From NCBI GenBank assembly GCA_934230115.1, contig CAKQEI010000028.1, forward strand, positions 1-30,999: DNA of 30,999 nt, given 5' to 3'. Each line of letters starts with the position of its first letter. Within the stretch, counting starts at the first letter, position 1. Source of the stretch: an uncultured Prevotella sp. GTDB lineage: Bacteria > Bacteroidota > Bacteroidia > Bacteroidales > Bacteroidaceae. Position numbers and translations under genes: made by a program. Positions 8,222-19,257 of the stretch are shown one piece after another. The notes below the pieces were generated by a model that saw nothing but the letters and a program-made list of their open reading frames with translations, searched no databases and was not told the DNA's origin.

Positions 8222-8542
8222 ATGATAAAATATATACTCTCTTTGTTTATTCTTGCAGCCTTGAGCTTTACACCATCGGTGGAGGCAACGGCGAGCAACA
8301 TGATGGAAGTGGAACTTATTGACAACGATTTTGCCAAAGTTGTGATTACAGTCAATGGCTCGACCCTGCGCGTAACAGGAGCCGAGGGCATGACCCTGTG
8401 TATTTATAATATCGCAGGCGGACAGCCCGTGGTGAAGTCGAAGATTGACAGTCAGGACAAGAGCTTTGACCTGAACCTCTCCAAGGGTGTGTATATTGTG
8501 CAGGTTGGCAATAAGGCAACCCGTAAGATTGTGATTAAGTAA
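8222..8542 (+). CDS. Small secreted protein resembling a stand-alone T9SS-type sorting domain
   Basis: A 106-residue protein with a signal peptide (cleavage probably after VEATA, residue about 23). The mature part is one small beta domain: LRVTGAEGMTLCIYNIAGG, then VKSKIDSQ, and a close KGVYIVQVGNKATRKIVIK. This order (VYxxxG, KGxYxVxV, basic C-terminus) matches the type IX secretion C-terminal sorting domain, normally attached to large cargo proteins. Here nothing else is attached. It could be a small domain of that fold with another role (similar short proteins are common in Prevotella), or a remnant of a larger exported protein. It lies 28 bases upstream of the transpeptidase. Confidence 0.75.
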   Translation: MIKYILSLFILAALSFTPSVEATASNMMEVELIDNDFAKVVITVNGSTLRVTGAEGMTLCIYNIAGGQPVVKSKIDSQDKSFDLNLSKGVYIVQVGNKATRKIVIK

Positions 8543-8570
8543 TTGGTTTAGGTTTTTGGATACTACAGTT

Positions 8571-10127
8571 GTGAATATTCAAAAAATCCTGTTTTCGTTT
8601 CTTCTCTTGATAGGAGTGCTTAGCTCGTGTCAAGAGAAGAAATTTCATGTGTCTGTATCGCTCGACTCTTTTGCTGATATGGCCAACTCTACCTATAAGA
8701 TAGATGCGGAGAAGTTAAGCGAGAACATCAACCGTGTAGTGATGGCCGACTCCGACCGCGAGACCGCCGATATTCATGCTCGTCGCCATTATCTTAATGG
8801 AGGCCGACTGGTGTGGGTGACGCGCGATGGAGTGTCGTCGAAGGCAGACAGTCTTGTGGCTTATCTTGCCACTGTGGATTCAATAGGTTTCTCGCGCGAC
8901 AAGTTTTGTTATTCGACACTTGTTGGTGATTTGCAAAGAGTGCGGAGCCTTGACTTCGACAAGGATGAGGACAGCCGTAACAATATAAATAAGGTGTATG
9001 CCCGTTTGGAGTATAACCTTACAAAGGCTTTTTTGCGCTATACCGAGGGAATGCGTTTCGGCTTTGTCAACCCCTCCGATGTTTTCAATCGTCTTGATGT
9101 GCGCGACAGCGACTCTGTGCGGGTGAGCTACCGTTCGCTATACGATGTGCCTACAAAGCGTGCCGACAAGGATTTTGTGGCTGAGGCTTTTGGTGTTATG
9201 GCGAAGGACGATGCTTCGGTGGGCGATTTCCTCAAGAAGTCGTATCCCGAAAATCCACTCTACAATAAGTTCTTGAAGCGTCTTGCCCTACCTTTGTCGG
9301 CTGACGAGCGCCGACTTGTGCTTTGCAACATGGAGCGAAGCCGTTGGCGTCATGGCGACTATCCGCAGATGCACAAGAAGTATGTGCTGATAAACATTCC
9401 ATCGCTGCATCTTGATGCTGTTGACGGCAATGAGTGGCTGACCATGCGTATAGGTCTTGGTAGCTTGGAAACGAAGACACCACTGCTCACAAGCCGCGTG
9501 AAGCGCATGGACTTCAATCCGCAGTGGATTATACCTAAGAGCATCATCAAGAAATCGGTGCGCCAACATGCAGGCAGCCGTGGCTATTTCGACAGTCATG
9601 ACTACTTCATACAGCAACGGTCGACAGGTCGTGAGGTAGACCCGGCTACAGTTACGGGCAACATGCTCATGAGCAGCGATTATCTCGTGATACAGCGTGG
9701 AGGCGAAGGCAATGCGCTCGGACGCATCATCTTCCGATTCGACAACAACTTCTCTATCTACATGCACGACACGTCCAACCGTGGTGTGTTTGCACGTGGC
9801 GACCGTAGTGTGTCGCATGGTTGCATACGTGTGGAGAAGCCCTACGAACTGGCGGTGTTTATGCTTAAGGACAAGGACGAGAAGCTTATGGAGAAGATGA
9901 AATACTCGATGACTGTGAAATACGGCAGGCATAGGACTGACGACGACGATGTTAACGACCCGATAAACCGTAAACTGATGATACGCAGTCAGAAAGTAGA
10001 CCCGCAAGTGGCATTGTTCATCACCTACTATACGCTCTATCCTAATGCCGAAGGCTCATTCGTAAGATATAGCGACATTTATGGCTTCGATCCCGTGATA
10101 TACGGACGAATAAAAAAGTATTTATAA
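8571..10127 (+). CDS. L,D-transpeptidase (YkuD/YcbB-like), lipoprotein
   Basis: A 518-residue envelope enzyme expected to form 3-3 cross-links in peptidoglycan or attach proteins to it. From a GTG start the N-terminus is a type II signal peptide with lipobox LSSC (Cys20). Residues about 35-230 form the helical scaffold region of YcbB-type enzymes. NMERSRWR leads into the YkuD catalytic domain (about 267-425) with SHGCIRV, catalytic Cys418. The C-terminal YTLYPNAEG and YGFDPVIYGR segment is typical. No ATG is available: the frame opens after a stop at 8532, offering only TTG 8556 or GTG 8571; I prefer GTG because it gives a normal signal peptide length. The peptidoglycan-binding domain usually found between scaffold and YkuD appears absent. 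Confidence 0.87.
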   Translation: MNIQKILFSFLLLIGVLSSCQEKKFHVSVSLDSFADMANSTYKIDAEKLSENINRVVMADSDRETADIHARRHYLNGGRLVWVTRDGVSSKADSLVAYLATVDSIGFSRDKFCYSTLVGDLQRVRSLDFDKDEDSRNNINKVYARLEYNLTKAFLRYTEGMRFGFVNPSDVFNRLDVRDSDSVRVSYRSLYDVPTKRADKDFVAEAFGVMAKDDASVGDFLKKSYPENPLYNKFLKRLALPLSADERRLVLCNMERSRWRHGDYPQMHKKYVLINIPSLHLDAVDGNEWLTMRIGLGSLETKTPLLTSRVKRMDFNPQWIIPKSIIKKSVRQHAGSRGYFDSHDYFIQQRSTGREVDPATVTGNMLMSSDYLVIQRGGEGNALGRIIFRFDNNFSIYMHDTSNRGVFARGDRSVSHGCIRVEKPYELAVFMLKDKDEKLMEKMKYSMTVKYGRHRTDDDDVNDPINRKLMIRSQKVDPQVALFITYYTLYPNAEGSFVRYSDIYGFDPVIYGRIKKYL

Positions 10128-10160
10128 AAAAAACCTATAAAAGTGCAGGACAAGAATACG

Positions 10161-10682
10161 ATGCAGCACAAGATGGATGATGCGGAAAAGCGGAAACTGT
10201 TCGCGTCGATAGTGCCCCAGTATAGCGAGAAGCTGTATTGGACAGTACGTCGTATTGTGCTCGGACATGACGACGCCAACGATGTGCTACAGAATGTGTT
10301 CATAAAGGCATGGAAGGGGTTGGATGAATTTCAAAACCGCTCCAATCTTTCCACATGGCTCTATAGGATAGCCGTCAACGAGTCGCTCGACTTCCTGAGG
10401 CGCAAGAAGGAGGTGGCGTCGATAGACACGGCTGAGAATGCGGGGGTTGCCAACAGGCTTATGGCTGACGACTATTTCGACGGCGACATGGCACAGGCTC
10501 TGTTGCAGGAAGCCATCGCCACTCTGCCAGAGGTTCAGCGTGTGGTGTTCAACCTGCGCTACTACGACGAAATGAAATATTCCGACATAAGCCAGATGCT
10601 CAACACGACTGAGGGAGCGTTGAAGGCCAGCTACCATATAGCTGTGAAAAAGATAGCGGCGTTTATGAAGGCGCATGAATGA
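10161..10682 (+). CDS. RNA polymerase sigma factor, ECF subfamily
   Basis: A 173-residue sigma-70 family regulator with only regions 2 and 4. Region 2 (about 17-82) contains DDANDVLQNVFIKAWKG and the FLRRKK end; region 4 (about 113-165) contains LPEVQRVVFNLRYYDEM, YSDISQML and TEGALKASYHIAVKK, the helix-turn-helix that reads the -35 element. A GTG at 10143 or ATG at 10173 are alternative starts; 10161 is chosen as the first ATG. It starts 33 bases after the transpeptidase and is followed by a one-TM protein and a CpxP-like protein, suggesting an envelope-stress regulon. Confidence 0.92.
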   Translation: MQHKMDDAEKRKLFASIVPQYSEKLYWTVRRIVLGHDDANDVLQNVFIKAWKGLDEFQNRSNLSTWLYRIAVNESLDFLRRKKEVASIDTAENAGVANRLMADDYFDGDMAQALLQEAIATLPEVQRVVFNLRYYDEMKYSDISQMLNTTEGALKASYHIAVKKIAAFMKAHE

Positions 10683-10713
10683 ATAAAGAAGATGTTTTTA
10701 TTTCTTAGCGTTT

Positions 10714-10740
10714 AAACCTTCGCATGATTGTTGCGTCAAA
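10714..10740 (+). promoter_or_regulatory. Possible ECF-type promoter for the anti-sigma/CpxP genes
   Basis: In the 82-base gap after the sigma gene, AAACCTT (10714-10720) and GTCAAA (10735-10740) resemble the -35 (GAACTT) and -10 (GTCNAA) elements of RpoE-type promoters, though the 14-base spacing is short. No TAnnTTTG element is present here. Autoregulation is inferred from position only. Confidence 0.25.
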
Positions 10741-10764
10741 CTAACAAACAATAAATACACACGT

Positions 10765-11220
10765 ATGGAATCTGATGAGAAATACATAGAAGCACGTTTA
10801 GGCAAGAAGTCGCCATTTGTGGTGCCTGAAGGCTATTTCGACAATCTCGCACAGTCGATTGTCGATAACGTGGCGTCGGCTAATATTGCTGACAAAAAAA
10901 ATGATGCAGATGTTGATCCCGTTGCAGATATAGGTCCAGTCGCAGACGTTTATGACGACGGACAGGCAAAGGTAGTTAAGCTCAGCTGGTGGCATCGTTA
11001 TAGGGTGCGCATTGCTGCAGCGGCATGTATTGCCTTTGCTGTGGCGGGCTTGTCGTCTTATTTCGCATTGTCGTCGGCCGACAGCAATGGCGGTATGCAT
11101 GTGGCCATTCATGGCGAACATGCTGTTGAAAGCCAGACATCAAGCAGCATGAGTGATATGGAGATAGACTATACCATGCTCGACAACGACGACATCTACT
11201 CGCTTGTGGCAAGCAATTAA
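10765..11220 (+). CDS. Single-pass membrane protein, putative anti-sigma factor
   Basis: A 151-residue protein with a cytosolic N-terminal part (1-80), one membrane helix (about 82-102) and a short outside tail of about 48 residues. The segment FVVPEGYFDNLAQSIVDNV (18-36) recurs, from memory, in Bacteroidetes proteins encoded beside ECF sigma genes. Its acidic linker (46-66) and the location right after a sigma gene suggest that it holds the sigma factor at the membrane. No zinc-binding HxxxCxxC motif of the classical ZAS anti-sigma type is present, so the role is inferred from context. The tail ends in acidic residues (LDNDDIYSLVASN). Confidence 0.7.
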   Translation: MESDEKYIEARLGKKSPFVVPEGYFDNLAQSIVDNVASANIADKKNDADVDPVADIGPVADVYDDGQAKVVKLSWWHRYRVRIAAAACIAFAVAGLSSYFALSSADSNGGMHVAIHGEHAVESQTSSSMSDMEIDYTMLDNDDIYSLVASN

Positions 11221-11238
11221 AAATATTATTGATAGATT

Positions 11239-11685
11239 ATGACAATAAAGAAATACATATTCCTTGTCATTGTGACATTGTGCAACATCTTGGCTTCGGC
11301 ACAGGAGCACAAGAAGTTTGACCCCGCAAAGTTCGAGGCCGACCTTGAACAGTTTATCACTACAGAGGCTGCGTTGACCCCAAAGGAGGCAGAGGATTTC
11401 TTTCCGCTCTACCGTGAGATGCGCAATAAGCAGTTTGCTTATATGGGCGAGGAGCGTCGACTGCGCCATATAGACACAAGCGACGACAAGGCTTGTGCCG
11501 AGGCAATACGCCGACGCGACGCCAACGACCTCGATATAAAGAAGTTGCAGCAGACGTATCATAATAAGTTTATGCGTGTGCTTTCGCCTTCGAAAGTGTT
11601 TAGAGTGCTTAGAGCGGAGGATAAGTTCCATCGCCAGTTGTTCAACCGCCATATGAAGAAAGGAAAAAATGGACATGGCAAATAG
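11239..11685 (+). CDS. Periplasmic CpxP/Spy-like protein
   Basis: A 148-residue protein with a signal peptide (cleavage after ASA or SAQ, residue about 21). The mature protein is predicted to be all helical and highly charged: EADLEQFITTEAALTPKEAEDFFPLYREM, then RRDANDLDIKKLQQTYHNKF and the basic tail RHMKKGKNGHGK. The LTPKEAEDFFPLYREM segment resembles the LTxxQ-type helices of the CpxP/Spy family of periplasmic chaperone-like stress sensors and similar Bacteroidales proteins. It lies 18 bases after the putative anti-sigma gene and its last 17 bases overlap truA, so translation is probably coupled. Function is inferred. Confidence 0.7.
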   Translation: MTIKKYIFLVIVTLCNILASAQEHKKFDPAKFEADLEQFITTEAALTPKEAEDFFPLYREMRNKQFAYMGEERRLRHIDTSDDKACAEAIRRRDANDLDIKKLQQTYHNKFMRVLSPSKVFRVLRAEDKFHRQLFNRHMKKGKNGHGK

Positions 11686-12409
11686 ATATTTTGTGACATT
11701 TGCCTATGACGGCACCAATTATCATGGTTGGCAGATACAGCCCAATGGCAACAGTGTGCAGGAGGAGTTGCAGAAGGCTCTGTCTACAATATTGCGCGAG
11801 ACAATAGAGGTAGTGGGAGCCGGACGTACTGATGCCGGTGTGCACGCACGCCATATGGCTGCCCATTTTGAGACGGAGCGTGAGATAGACTGCGCACAGT
11901 TGGCTTATAAGCTCAACCGACTCTTGCCGAGAGACATTTCAGTGGACAAGGTGTTTGCTGTGGCTCCATACATGCACGCTCGATTCAGTGCAACTCTACG
12001 CACTTATCATTATTACATACACACACGCAAGAACCCCTTTCTGCGACAGTATTCGTGCGAGCTTCACTATGACCTCGACTTTGAGCTTATGAACGAGGCA
12101 GCATCGCACCTGCTTCAGGTGGAGGACTTCGGAGCTTTCTGCAAGGCACATACCGACGTGAAGACAACATTATGTAATGTGACTGAAGCCATCTGGACAC
12201 GTGACGGCGAGGATGCTTGGCACTTCCGCATATCTGCCAACCGATTTCTGCGAAACATGGTGCGTGCCGTGGTTGGTACACTTATCGAAGTAGGCAGGCA
12301 TCGCATGACCATAGAGCAGTTTGACCGTGTTGTTGCAAGCGGTAGCCGCTCAAAAGCAGGTGAGAGTATGCCAGGTAACGCTTTGTTTCTGGAGGAAGTG
12401 AGGTATTGA
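11669..12409 (+). CDS. truA: tRNA pseudouridine synthase A
   Basis: A 246-residue enzyme that converts uridine to pseudouridine at positions 38-40 of the tRNA anticodon arm. It has AYDGTNYHGWQIQP near the start, the catalytic RTDAGVHA motif (Asp55), and later RFLRNMVRAVVGT, all diagnostic of TruA. The start is ATG 11669, overlapping the end of the CpxP-like gene by 17 bases; ATG 11675 is an alternative. It is a housekeeping gene placed in the sigma operon, perhaps only by read-through. Confidence 0.96.
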   Translation: MDMANRYFVTFAYDGTNYHGWQIQPNGNSVQEELQKALSTILRETIEVVGAGRTDAGVHARHMAAHFETEREIDCAQLAYKLNRLLPRDISVDKVFAVAPYMHARFSATLRTYHYYIHTRKNPFLRQYSCELHYDLDFELMNEAASHLLQVEDFGAFCKAHTDVKTTLCNVTEAIWTRDGEDAWHFRISANRFLRNMVRAVVGTLIEVGRHRMTIEQFDRVVASGSRSKAGESMPGNALFLEEVRY

Positions 12410-12436
12410 GAAGAATAAAACAAAATAGTAATCCCA

Positions 12437-13354
12437 ATGTGGTTGATATTAGCTTTTTGCTCAGCGGCGTTGCTGGGCTTTTATGATGTTTTCAAGAAAC
12501 TGGCGTTGCGAGGCAATGCCGTGCTCCCCGTGTTGTTTCTCAACACAATGATTTGTTCGCTGCTATTTCTTCCTTTCATCCTGCTCTCGTCGTGTACGGG
12601 ACTGCTCGACGGAAGCACTTTCTATGTGGAGGCTTGCGGATGGGCTGAACACAAATACATAGTGCTTAAGGCACTTATAGTATTGTCGTCGTGGGTGTTT
12701 GGCTATTTTGCCATGAAGAATCTGCCAATAACCATTGTTGGGCCCATCAATGCCACACGTCCGGTGATGGTGCTTGTGGGCGCGATGCTTGTTTTTGGCG
12801 AGCGCTTGAACCTTTGGCAATGGTGTGGTGTGCTGCTTGCCATAGTTTCCTTCTTCCTTTTAAGCCGAAGCGGAAAGAAGGAAGGTGTGGACTTCCGACA
12901 CAACAAATGGGTATTCTCGTTGGTGCTTGCAGCCGTGTTGGGAGCCGTGAGCGGACTCTACGACAAGTATCTCATGGCTCCGCCAGAGAATGGAGGAGTG
13001 GGACTGAGCCGCATGGTGGTGCAGAGCTGGTACAACATCTATCAGCTCTTCATGATGGGACTCACCATGTTGCTGATATGGTGGCCAACACGCAAGAAGA
13101 CAACACCGTTTCAATGGCGTTGGAGCATTATCTTCATAAGCATATTCCTAAGCATAGCCGACTTCGTGTATTTCTACGCACTCAGCCTTCCTGGCGCAAT
13201 GATAAGCATTGTGTCGATGGTGCGCAGGGGCAGTGTAGTGGTGAGCTTCTTCTGCGGAGCGGCAGTGTTCAACGAGAAAAACCTCAAAAGCAAGGCTGTT
13301 GACATGCTGCTTGTGTTGCTTGGAATGATATTCCTATATATAGGAACACGATAA
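12437..13354 (+). CDS. EamA/DMT-family transporter
   Basis: A 305-residue integral membrane protein with about ten helices in two repeats, as in the drug/metabolite transporter superfamily. Helix 1 holds LGFYDVFKKLALRGNAVLP and the first repeat ends in INATRPVMVLVGAMLVFGERL; the second repeat ends with AVFNEKNLKSKAVDMLLVLLGM. These two FGE/FNEK patterns mark the ends of EamA repeats. Its substrate is unknown. It begins 28 bases after truA and ends just before the long hairpin, so it is likely the last gene of this transcript. Confidence 0.85.
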   Translation: MWLILAFCSAALLGFYDVFKKLALRGNAVLPVLFLNTMICSLLFLPFILLSSCTGLLDGSTFYVEACGWAEHKYIVLKALIVLSSWVFGYFAMKNLPITIVGPINATRPVMVLVGAMLVFGERLNLWQWCGVLLAIVSFFLLSRSGKKEGVDFRHNKWVFSLVLAAVLGAVSGLYDKYLMAPPENGGVGLSRMVVQSWYNIYQLFMMGLTMLLIWWPTRKKTTPFQWRWSIIFISIFLSIADFVYFYALSLPGAMISIVSMVRRGSVVVSFFCGAAVFNEKNLKSKAVDMLLVLLGMIFLYIGTR

Positions 13355-13358
13355 TAGG

Positions 13359-13418
13359 AATGAGGGTTTGTCGAAACATTAGTGGTAGTAATTGCTGATG
13401 TTTTGACAAACCTTCATT
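13359..13418 (+). terminator. Long hairpin after the EamA gene
   Basis: Bases 13359-13379 pair with 13398-13418 over 21 positions, with two G-U pairs in RNA and an 18-nt loop (13380-13397). It starts 5 bases after the EamA stop codon. The 3' side is only moderately T-rich (ATTTGTG), so it may act as a terminator with weak tail or as a 3' end stabiliser. Confidence 0.6.
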
Positions 13419-13508
13419 ATTTGTGTAATAATGCTACATAAAAAACCAAACGACTTACGATTTAGCGTTTTTTATTAATAACGTTCTGCTTTTTTCAATA
13501 TAAAGTAG

Positions 13509-13516
13509 TAACTTTG
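13509..13516 (+). promoter_or_regulatory. -7 element of the dapA operon
   Basis: TAACTTTG (13509-13516) exactly fits TAnnTTTG and lies 34 bases before the dapA ATG. The -33 region has only TTCTGC (13484-13489), a weak match. It probably also drives the permease, ligA and B3/4 genes. Confidence 0.6.
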
Positions 13517-13550
13517 TAGGCAAATCGAAATTTTATAAGCATTAATATAT

Positions 13551-14438
13551 ATGGCACGAAACATCTTCAAAGGATTGGGCATAGCTCTGGTAACACCGTT
13601 TACTGTAAGCGGTGAGGTTGACTACAAGGCAATCCAGCGTCTTGTGGAGTATCAAATTCAGAATGGAGCCGATTTCCTTTGCATACTTGCAACAACCGGC
13701 GAGACACCATGTCTCTCGGCTGAAGAGAAAAACAACATCAAGAAACTCGTAATCGAAACCAACCGTGGACGTCTGCCTATCCTCATGGGATGTGGCGGCA
13801 ACAACACACGTGCCGTTGTAGAAGAACTAAAGACAAGCGACTGGACCGGCATTGACGGTGTGTTGAGTGTTTGTCCTTTCTACAATAAACCTTCGCAGGA
13901 AGGTCTTTACCAGCACTTCAAGGCCATTGCCGAGGCAAGTCCGTTGCCGGTGGTGCTGTATAATGTGCCTGGCAGAACAGGTATCAACATGAAGTCGGAT
14001 ACTACTGTGCGCCTTGCCCGCGACTGCGAGAACATCGTAGCCATTAAGGAGGCAAGCGGAAGCCTTGAGCAGGTAGACGAGATAATAAAGAACAAGCCAG
14101 AGCGTTTTGATGTAATCAGTGGCGACGACGCACTCACCTTCTCTATGGTGGCAAGCGGAGCAGCAGGAAGCATCTCTGTGATAGGTAATGCCCTGCCCAA
14201 GGAAGTCTCGCGCATGATACGCTTGGAGTTCCGTGGTGAGTATGAGTCAGCACGCACCATCCACCACCGTTTCACCGAGCTGTATTCGCTACTTTTTGTG
14301 GATGGCAATCCCGCAGGAGTTAAGGCTTTGCTTCACGAGATGGGATTCATCGAAAATGTGCTTCGTCTGCCTTTGGTGCCTACACGCATCACAACGTTGC
14401 AGAAGATGACAGAAATTCTTAAGACATTGAAAATATAA
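13551..14438 (+). CDS. dapA: 4-hydroxy-tetrahydrodipicolinate synthase
   Basis: A 295-residue cytosolic class I aldolase that condenses pyruvate with aspartate semialdehyde in the lysine and meso-diaminopimelate pathway. All hallmarks are present: Thr48-Thr49 in ATTGETP, Tyr137 in LYNVPGRTG, the Schiff-base Lys166 in AIKEASG, and the late SGDDAL and SVIGNALP motifs. Length is normal. It begins a likely operon with a FecCD-type permease (13-base gap), ligA and a B3/4 protein. Confidence 0.97.
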   Translation: MARNIFKGLGIALVTPFTVSGEVDYKAIQRLVEYQIQNGADFLCILATTGETPCLSAEEKNNIKKLVIETNRGRLPILMGCGGNNTRAVVEELKTSDWTGIDGVLSVCPFYNKPSQEGLYQHFKAIAEASPLPVVLYNVPGRTGINMKSDTTVRLARDCENIVAIKEASGSLEQVDEIIKNKPERFDVISGDDALTFSMVASGAAGSISVIGNALPKEVSRMIRLEFRGEYESARTIHHRFTELYSLLFVDGNPAGVKALLHEMGFIENVLRLPLVPTRITTLQKMTEILKTLKI

Positions 14439-14451
14439 TAAAGATGGCGCT

Positions 14452-17543
<3,092 letters not shown>

Positions 17544-17572
17544 CAATAAAGTAGCTGTTTTAAATAATAAAG

Positions 17573-18241
17573 ATGATGAAAGTAGAAGTTTCAACTGAGA
17601 TGCACGCTGTTTGCCCCGATTTTGTGGGGGCGTGCATCACTGCAAACATAAAGAATACGGAGTATTCGGCAGATTTGTGGCGAGAAATTGATGCTCTTGG
17701 TGATGAGTGTCGCCAGACGCTGACTACAGAATCGCTCAAGACAATGGAGTCGATACAAGCCACACGCCGCATATACAAGCTCTGTGGTAAGGACCCATCG
17801 CGCTATCGTCCGTCGGGCGAGGCTCTTGTGCGTCGTGTGCTTCAGGGCAAGAAGCTCTATCAGATAGACACGCTCGTAGACTTGATAAATCTTGCAAGCA
17901 TGAAGTTTGGCTACAGCATAGGGGCGTTTGATGCCGACAAGTTCAGAGGCGAAACGCTTACTCTTGGCATAGGTAGAGAGGGAGAACCTTATGAGGGCAT
18001 CGGTAGAGGAATGCTTAATATTGCAGGTCTACCGGTTTATCGCGACTCTACCGGAGGTGTCGGCACACCAACGAGTGATAATGAGCGCACTAAGGTGACA
18101 TTGGCAACCACTCATCTGCTTGTGCTTGTAAATGGATACGACGGCAGCGAGCAGGGAGTGACCGACACGGCAGAATACATCATGCAGCTTATAGACAAGT
18201 ATTGCGAAGCTCAAAATAGCGCATACTATATATATAAGTAG
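17573..18241 (+). CDS. B3/B4 domain protein (PheT editing-domain-like)
   Basis: A 222-residue cytosolic protein that is essentially one B3/4 domain, the fold used for tRNA editing in the phenylalanyl-tRNA synthetase beta chain. Supporting motifs are RYRPSGEALVRRVLQGK (about 81-97), LVDLINLASMKFGYSIGAFD, and GGVGTPTSDNERTKV. It lacks the synthetase domains, so it is a free-standing relative, which may deacylate mischarged tRNA or amino-acid derivatives; that is inference. Start 17573 has a second in-frame ATG immediately after. It lies 29 bases after ligA, likely in the same transcript. Confidence 0.85.
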   Translation: MMKVEVSTEMHAVCPDFVGACITANIKNTEYSADLWREIDALGDECRQTLTTESLKTMESIQATRRIYKLCGKDPSRYRPSGEALVRRVLQGKKLYQIDTLVDLINLASMKFGYSIGAFDADKFRGETLTLGIGREGEPYEGIGRGMLNIAGLPVYRDSTGGVGTPTSDNERTKVTLATTHLLVLVNGYDGSEQGVTDTAEYIMQLIDKYCEAQNSAYYIYK

Positions 18242-18321
18242 GATGGCTGTAGCGTGATATTTTGCTTATTGTGATAATAAAAAGTAGGAATATTAAACAC
18301 TAATAATTAAACAACAATAAA

Positions 18322-19152
18322 ATGGGAATAGTAATAGGCATTGACGTAGGTATAAGTACAACCAAGATAGTTGGAATCGACGAGAAGGGCAAAGTGCTCT
18401 CGCCTATACGCATACGTGCCACCGACCCTGTGACTTCGCTTTATGGAGCATTCGGCAAATATCTTCACGAGAATCATATTCAACTTGCCGACGTGGAGAA
18501 AGTGATGCTAACAGGTGTGGGCAGTGCTTATATCAATGAGCCGGTATATGGCTTGCCAACAGAAAAGGCCGAGGAATTTATTGCTGATGGCTTGGGCGCG
18601 CGTTATGAGACAAAGCTCGACCGTATGCTTGTGGTAAGTCTTGGTACGGGCACTTCTATCGTGAAGTGCGACGGCAACGACATAAAACATATCGGAGGAA
18701 TTGGTATTGGTGGTGGAACTCTTCAGGGACTTTCGCGCCTTTTGCTCAAGACCGACGACATAAAGCAGGTAGCTGCCCTTGCCGAGGAAGGCGACATATC
18801 CCACATCAATGTTTTGATTAAGGATATATGTGCCAATCCATTGCAGGGACTGCCTCTTGATGCCATTGCCTCACTCTTTGGCAACGCCAAGACCAATGCC
18901 TCGCGCGAGGACATAGCTTTGGGATTGATATGGATGTGTCTGCAGTCTATATGCAGCGCAACCATACTGTCGTCGTTGGGTAGTGGCATAAAGGATTTTG
19001 TGATGATTGGCAATCTCACTCTGCTTCCACAGTGCCAGCGTGTGTTTCCTGCAACAGAGCGTCTTTATGGGGTGAAGTTCAGAATTCCTCATTACTCAGA
19101 GTTCTGCACAGCCATAGGCGCCGCATTATGTTATCGAAATATAGAACAATAA
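18322..19152 (+). CDS. coaW: Type II pantothenate kinase
   Basis: A 276-residue ASKHA-fold kinase that makes 4'-phosphopantothenate, the first step to coenzyme A. The phosphate-binding GIDVGISTTKIVGI (6-19), the acidic TEKAEEF (80-86) expected to hold the catalytic Glu, SLGTGTS (106-112), and GGIGIGGGTLQGLSRLL (125-141) match the type II family also found in staphylococci and many Bacteroidetes. It has its own 80-base upstream gap without a clear TAnnTTTG element and is followed by a good terminator. Confidence 0.92.
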   Translation: MGIVIGIDVGISTTKIVGIDEKGKVLSPIRIRATDPVTSLYGAFGKYLHENHIQLADVEKVMLTGVGSAYINEPVYGLPTEKAEEFIADGLGARYETKLDRMLVVSLGTGTSIVKCDGNDIKHIGGIGIGGGTLQGLSRLLLKTDDIKQVAALAEEGDISHINVLIKDICANPLQGLPLDAIASLFGNAKTNASREDIALGLIWMCLQSICSATILSSLGSGIKDFVMIGNLTLLPQCQRVFPATERLYGVKFRIPHYSEFCTAIGAALCYRNIEQ

Positions 19153-19160
19153 TGGGGGGT

Positions 19161-19195
19161 AAATGCCCAATTTGGGCATTTGTCTGATTTTTTTT
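19161..19195 (+). terminator. Intrinsic terminator after coaW
   Basis: AAATGCCCA (19161-19169) pairs with TGGGCATTT (19173-19181) around a 3-nt loop; eight T follow at 19188-19195 after a 6-base gap. It starts 8 bases after the coaW stop codon. Confidence 0.85.
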
Positions 19196-19249
19196 ATAAG
19201 ATGTTAAAACAAATTTCTTGTAAAGATACGAAATTTAAATAAATATGAC

Positions 19250-19257
19250 TACCTTTG
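19250..19257 (+). promoter_or_regulatory. -7 element before the CapD-like gene
   Basis: TACCTTTG (19250-19257) fits TAnnTTTG. It lies 119 bases before the ATG at 19377, giving a leader of about 110 nt with a five-codon upstream frame (19282-19299, ATG to TAG) and a 6-bp hairpin (19338-19353) near the start codon. The -33 element is weak. Confidence 0.55.

Noticed and set aside
9288..10007. Minus-strand 239-codon frame within the transpeptidase
   Set aside because: Antisense shadow of a recognisable YkuD domain.
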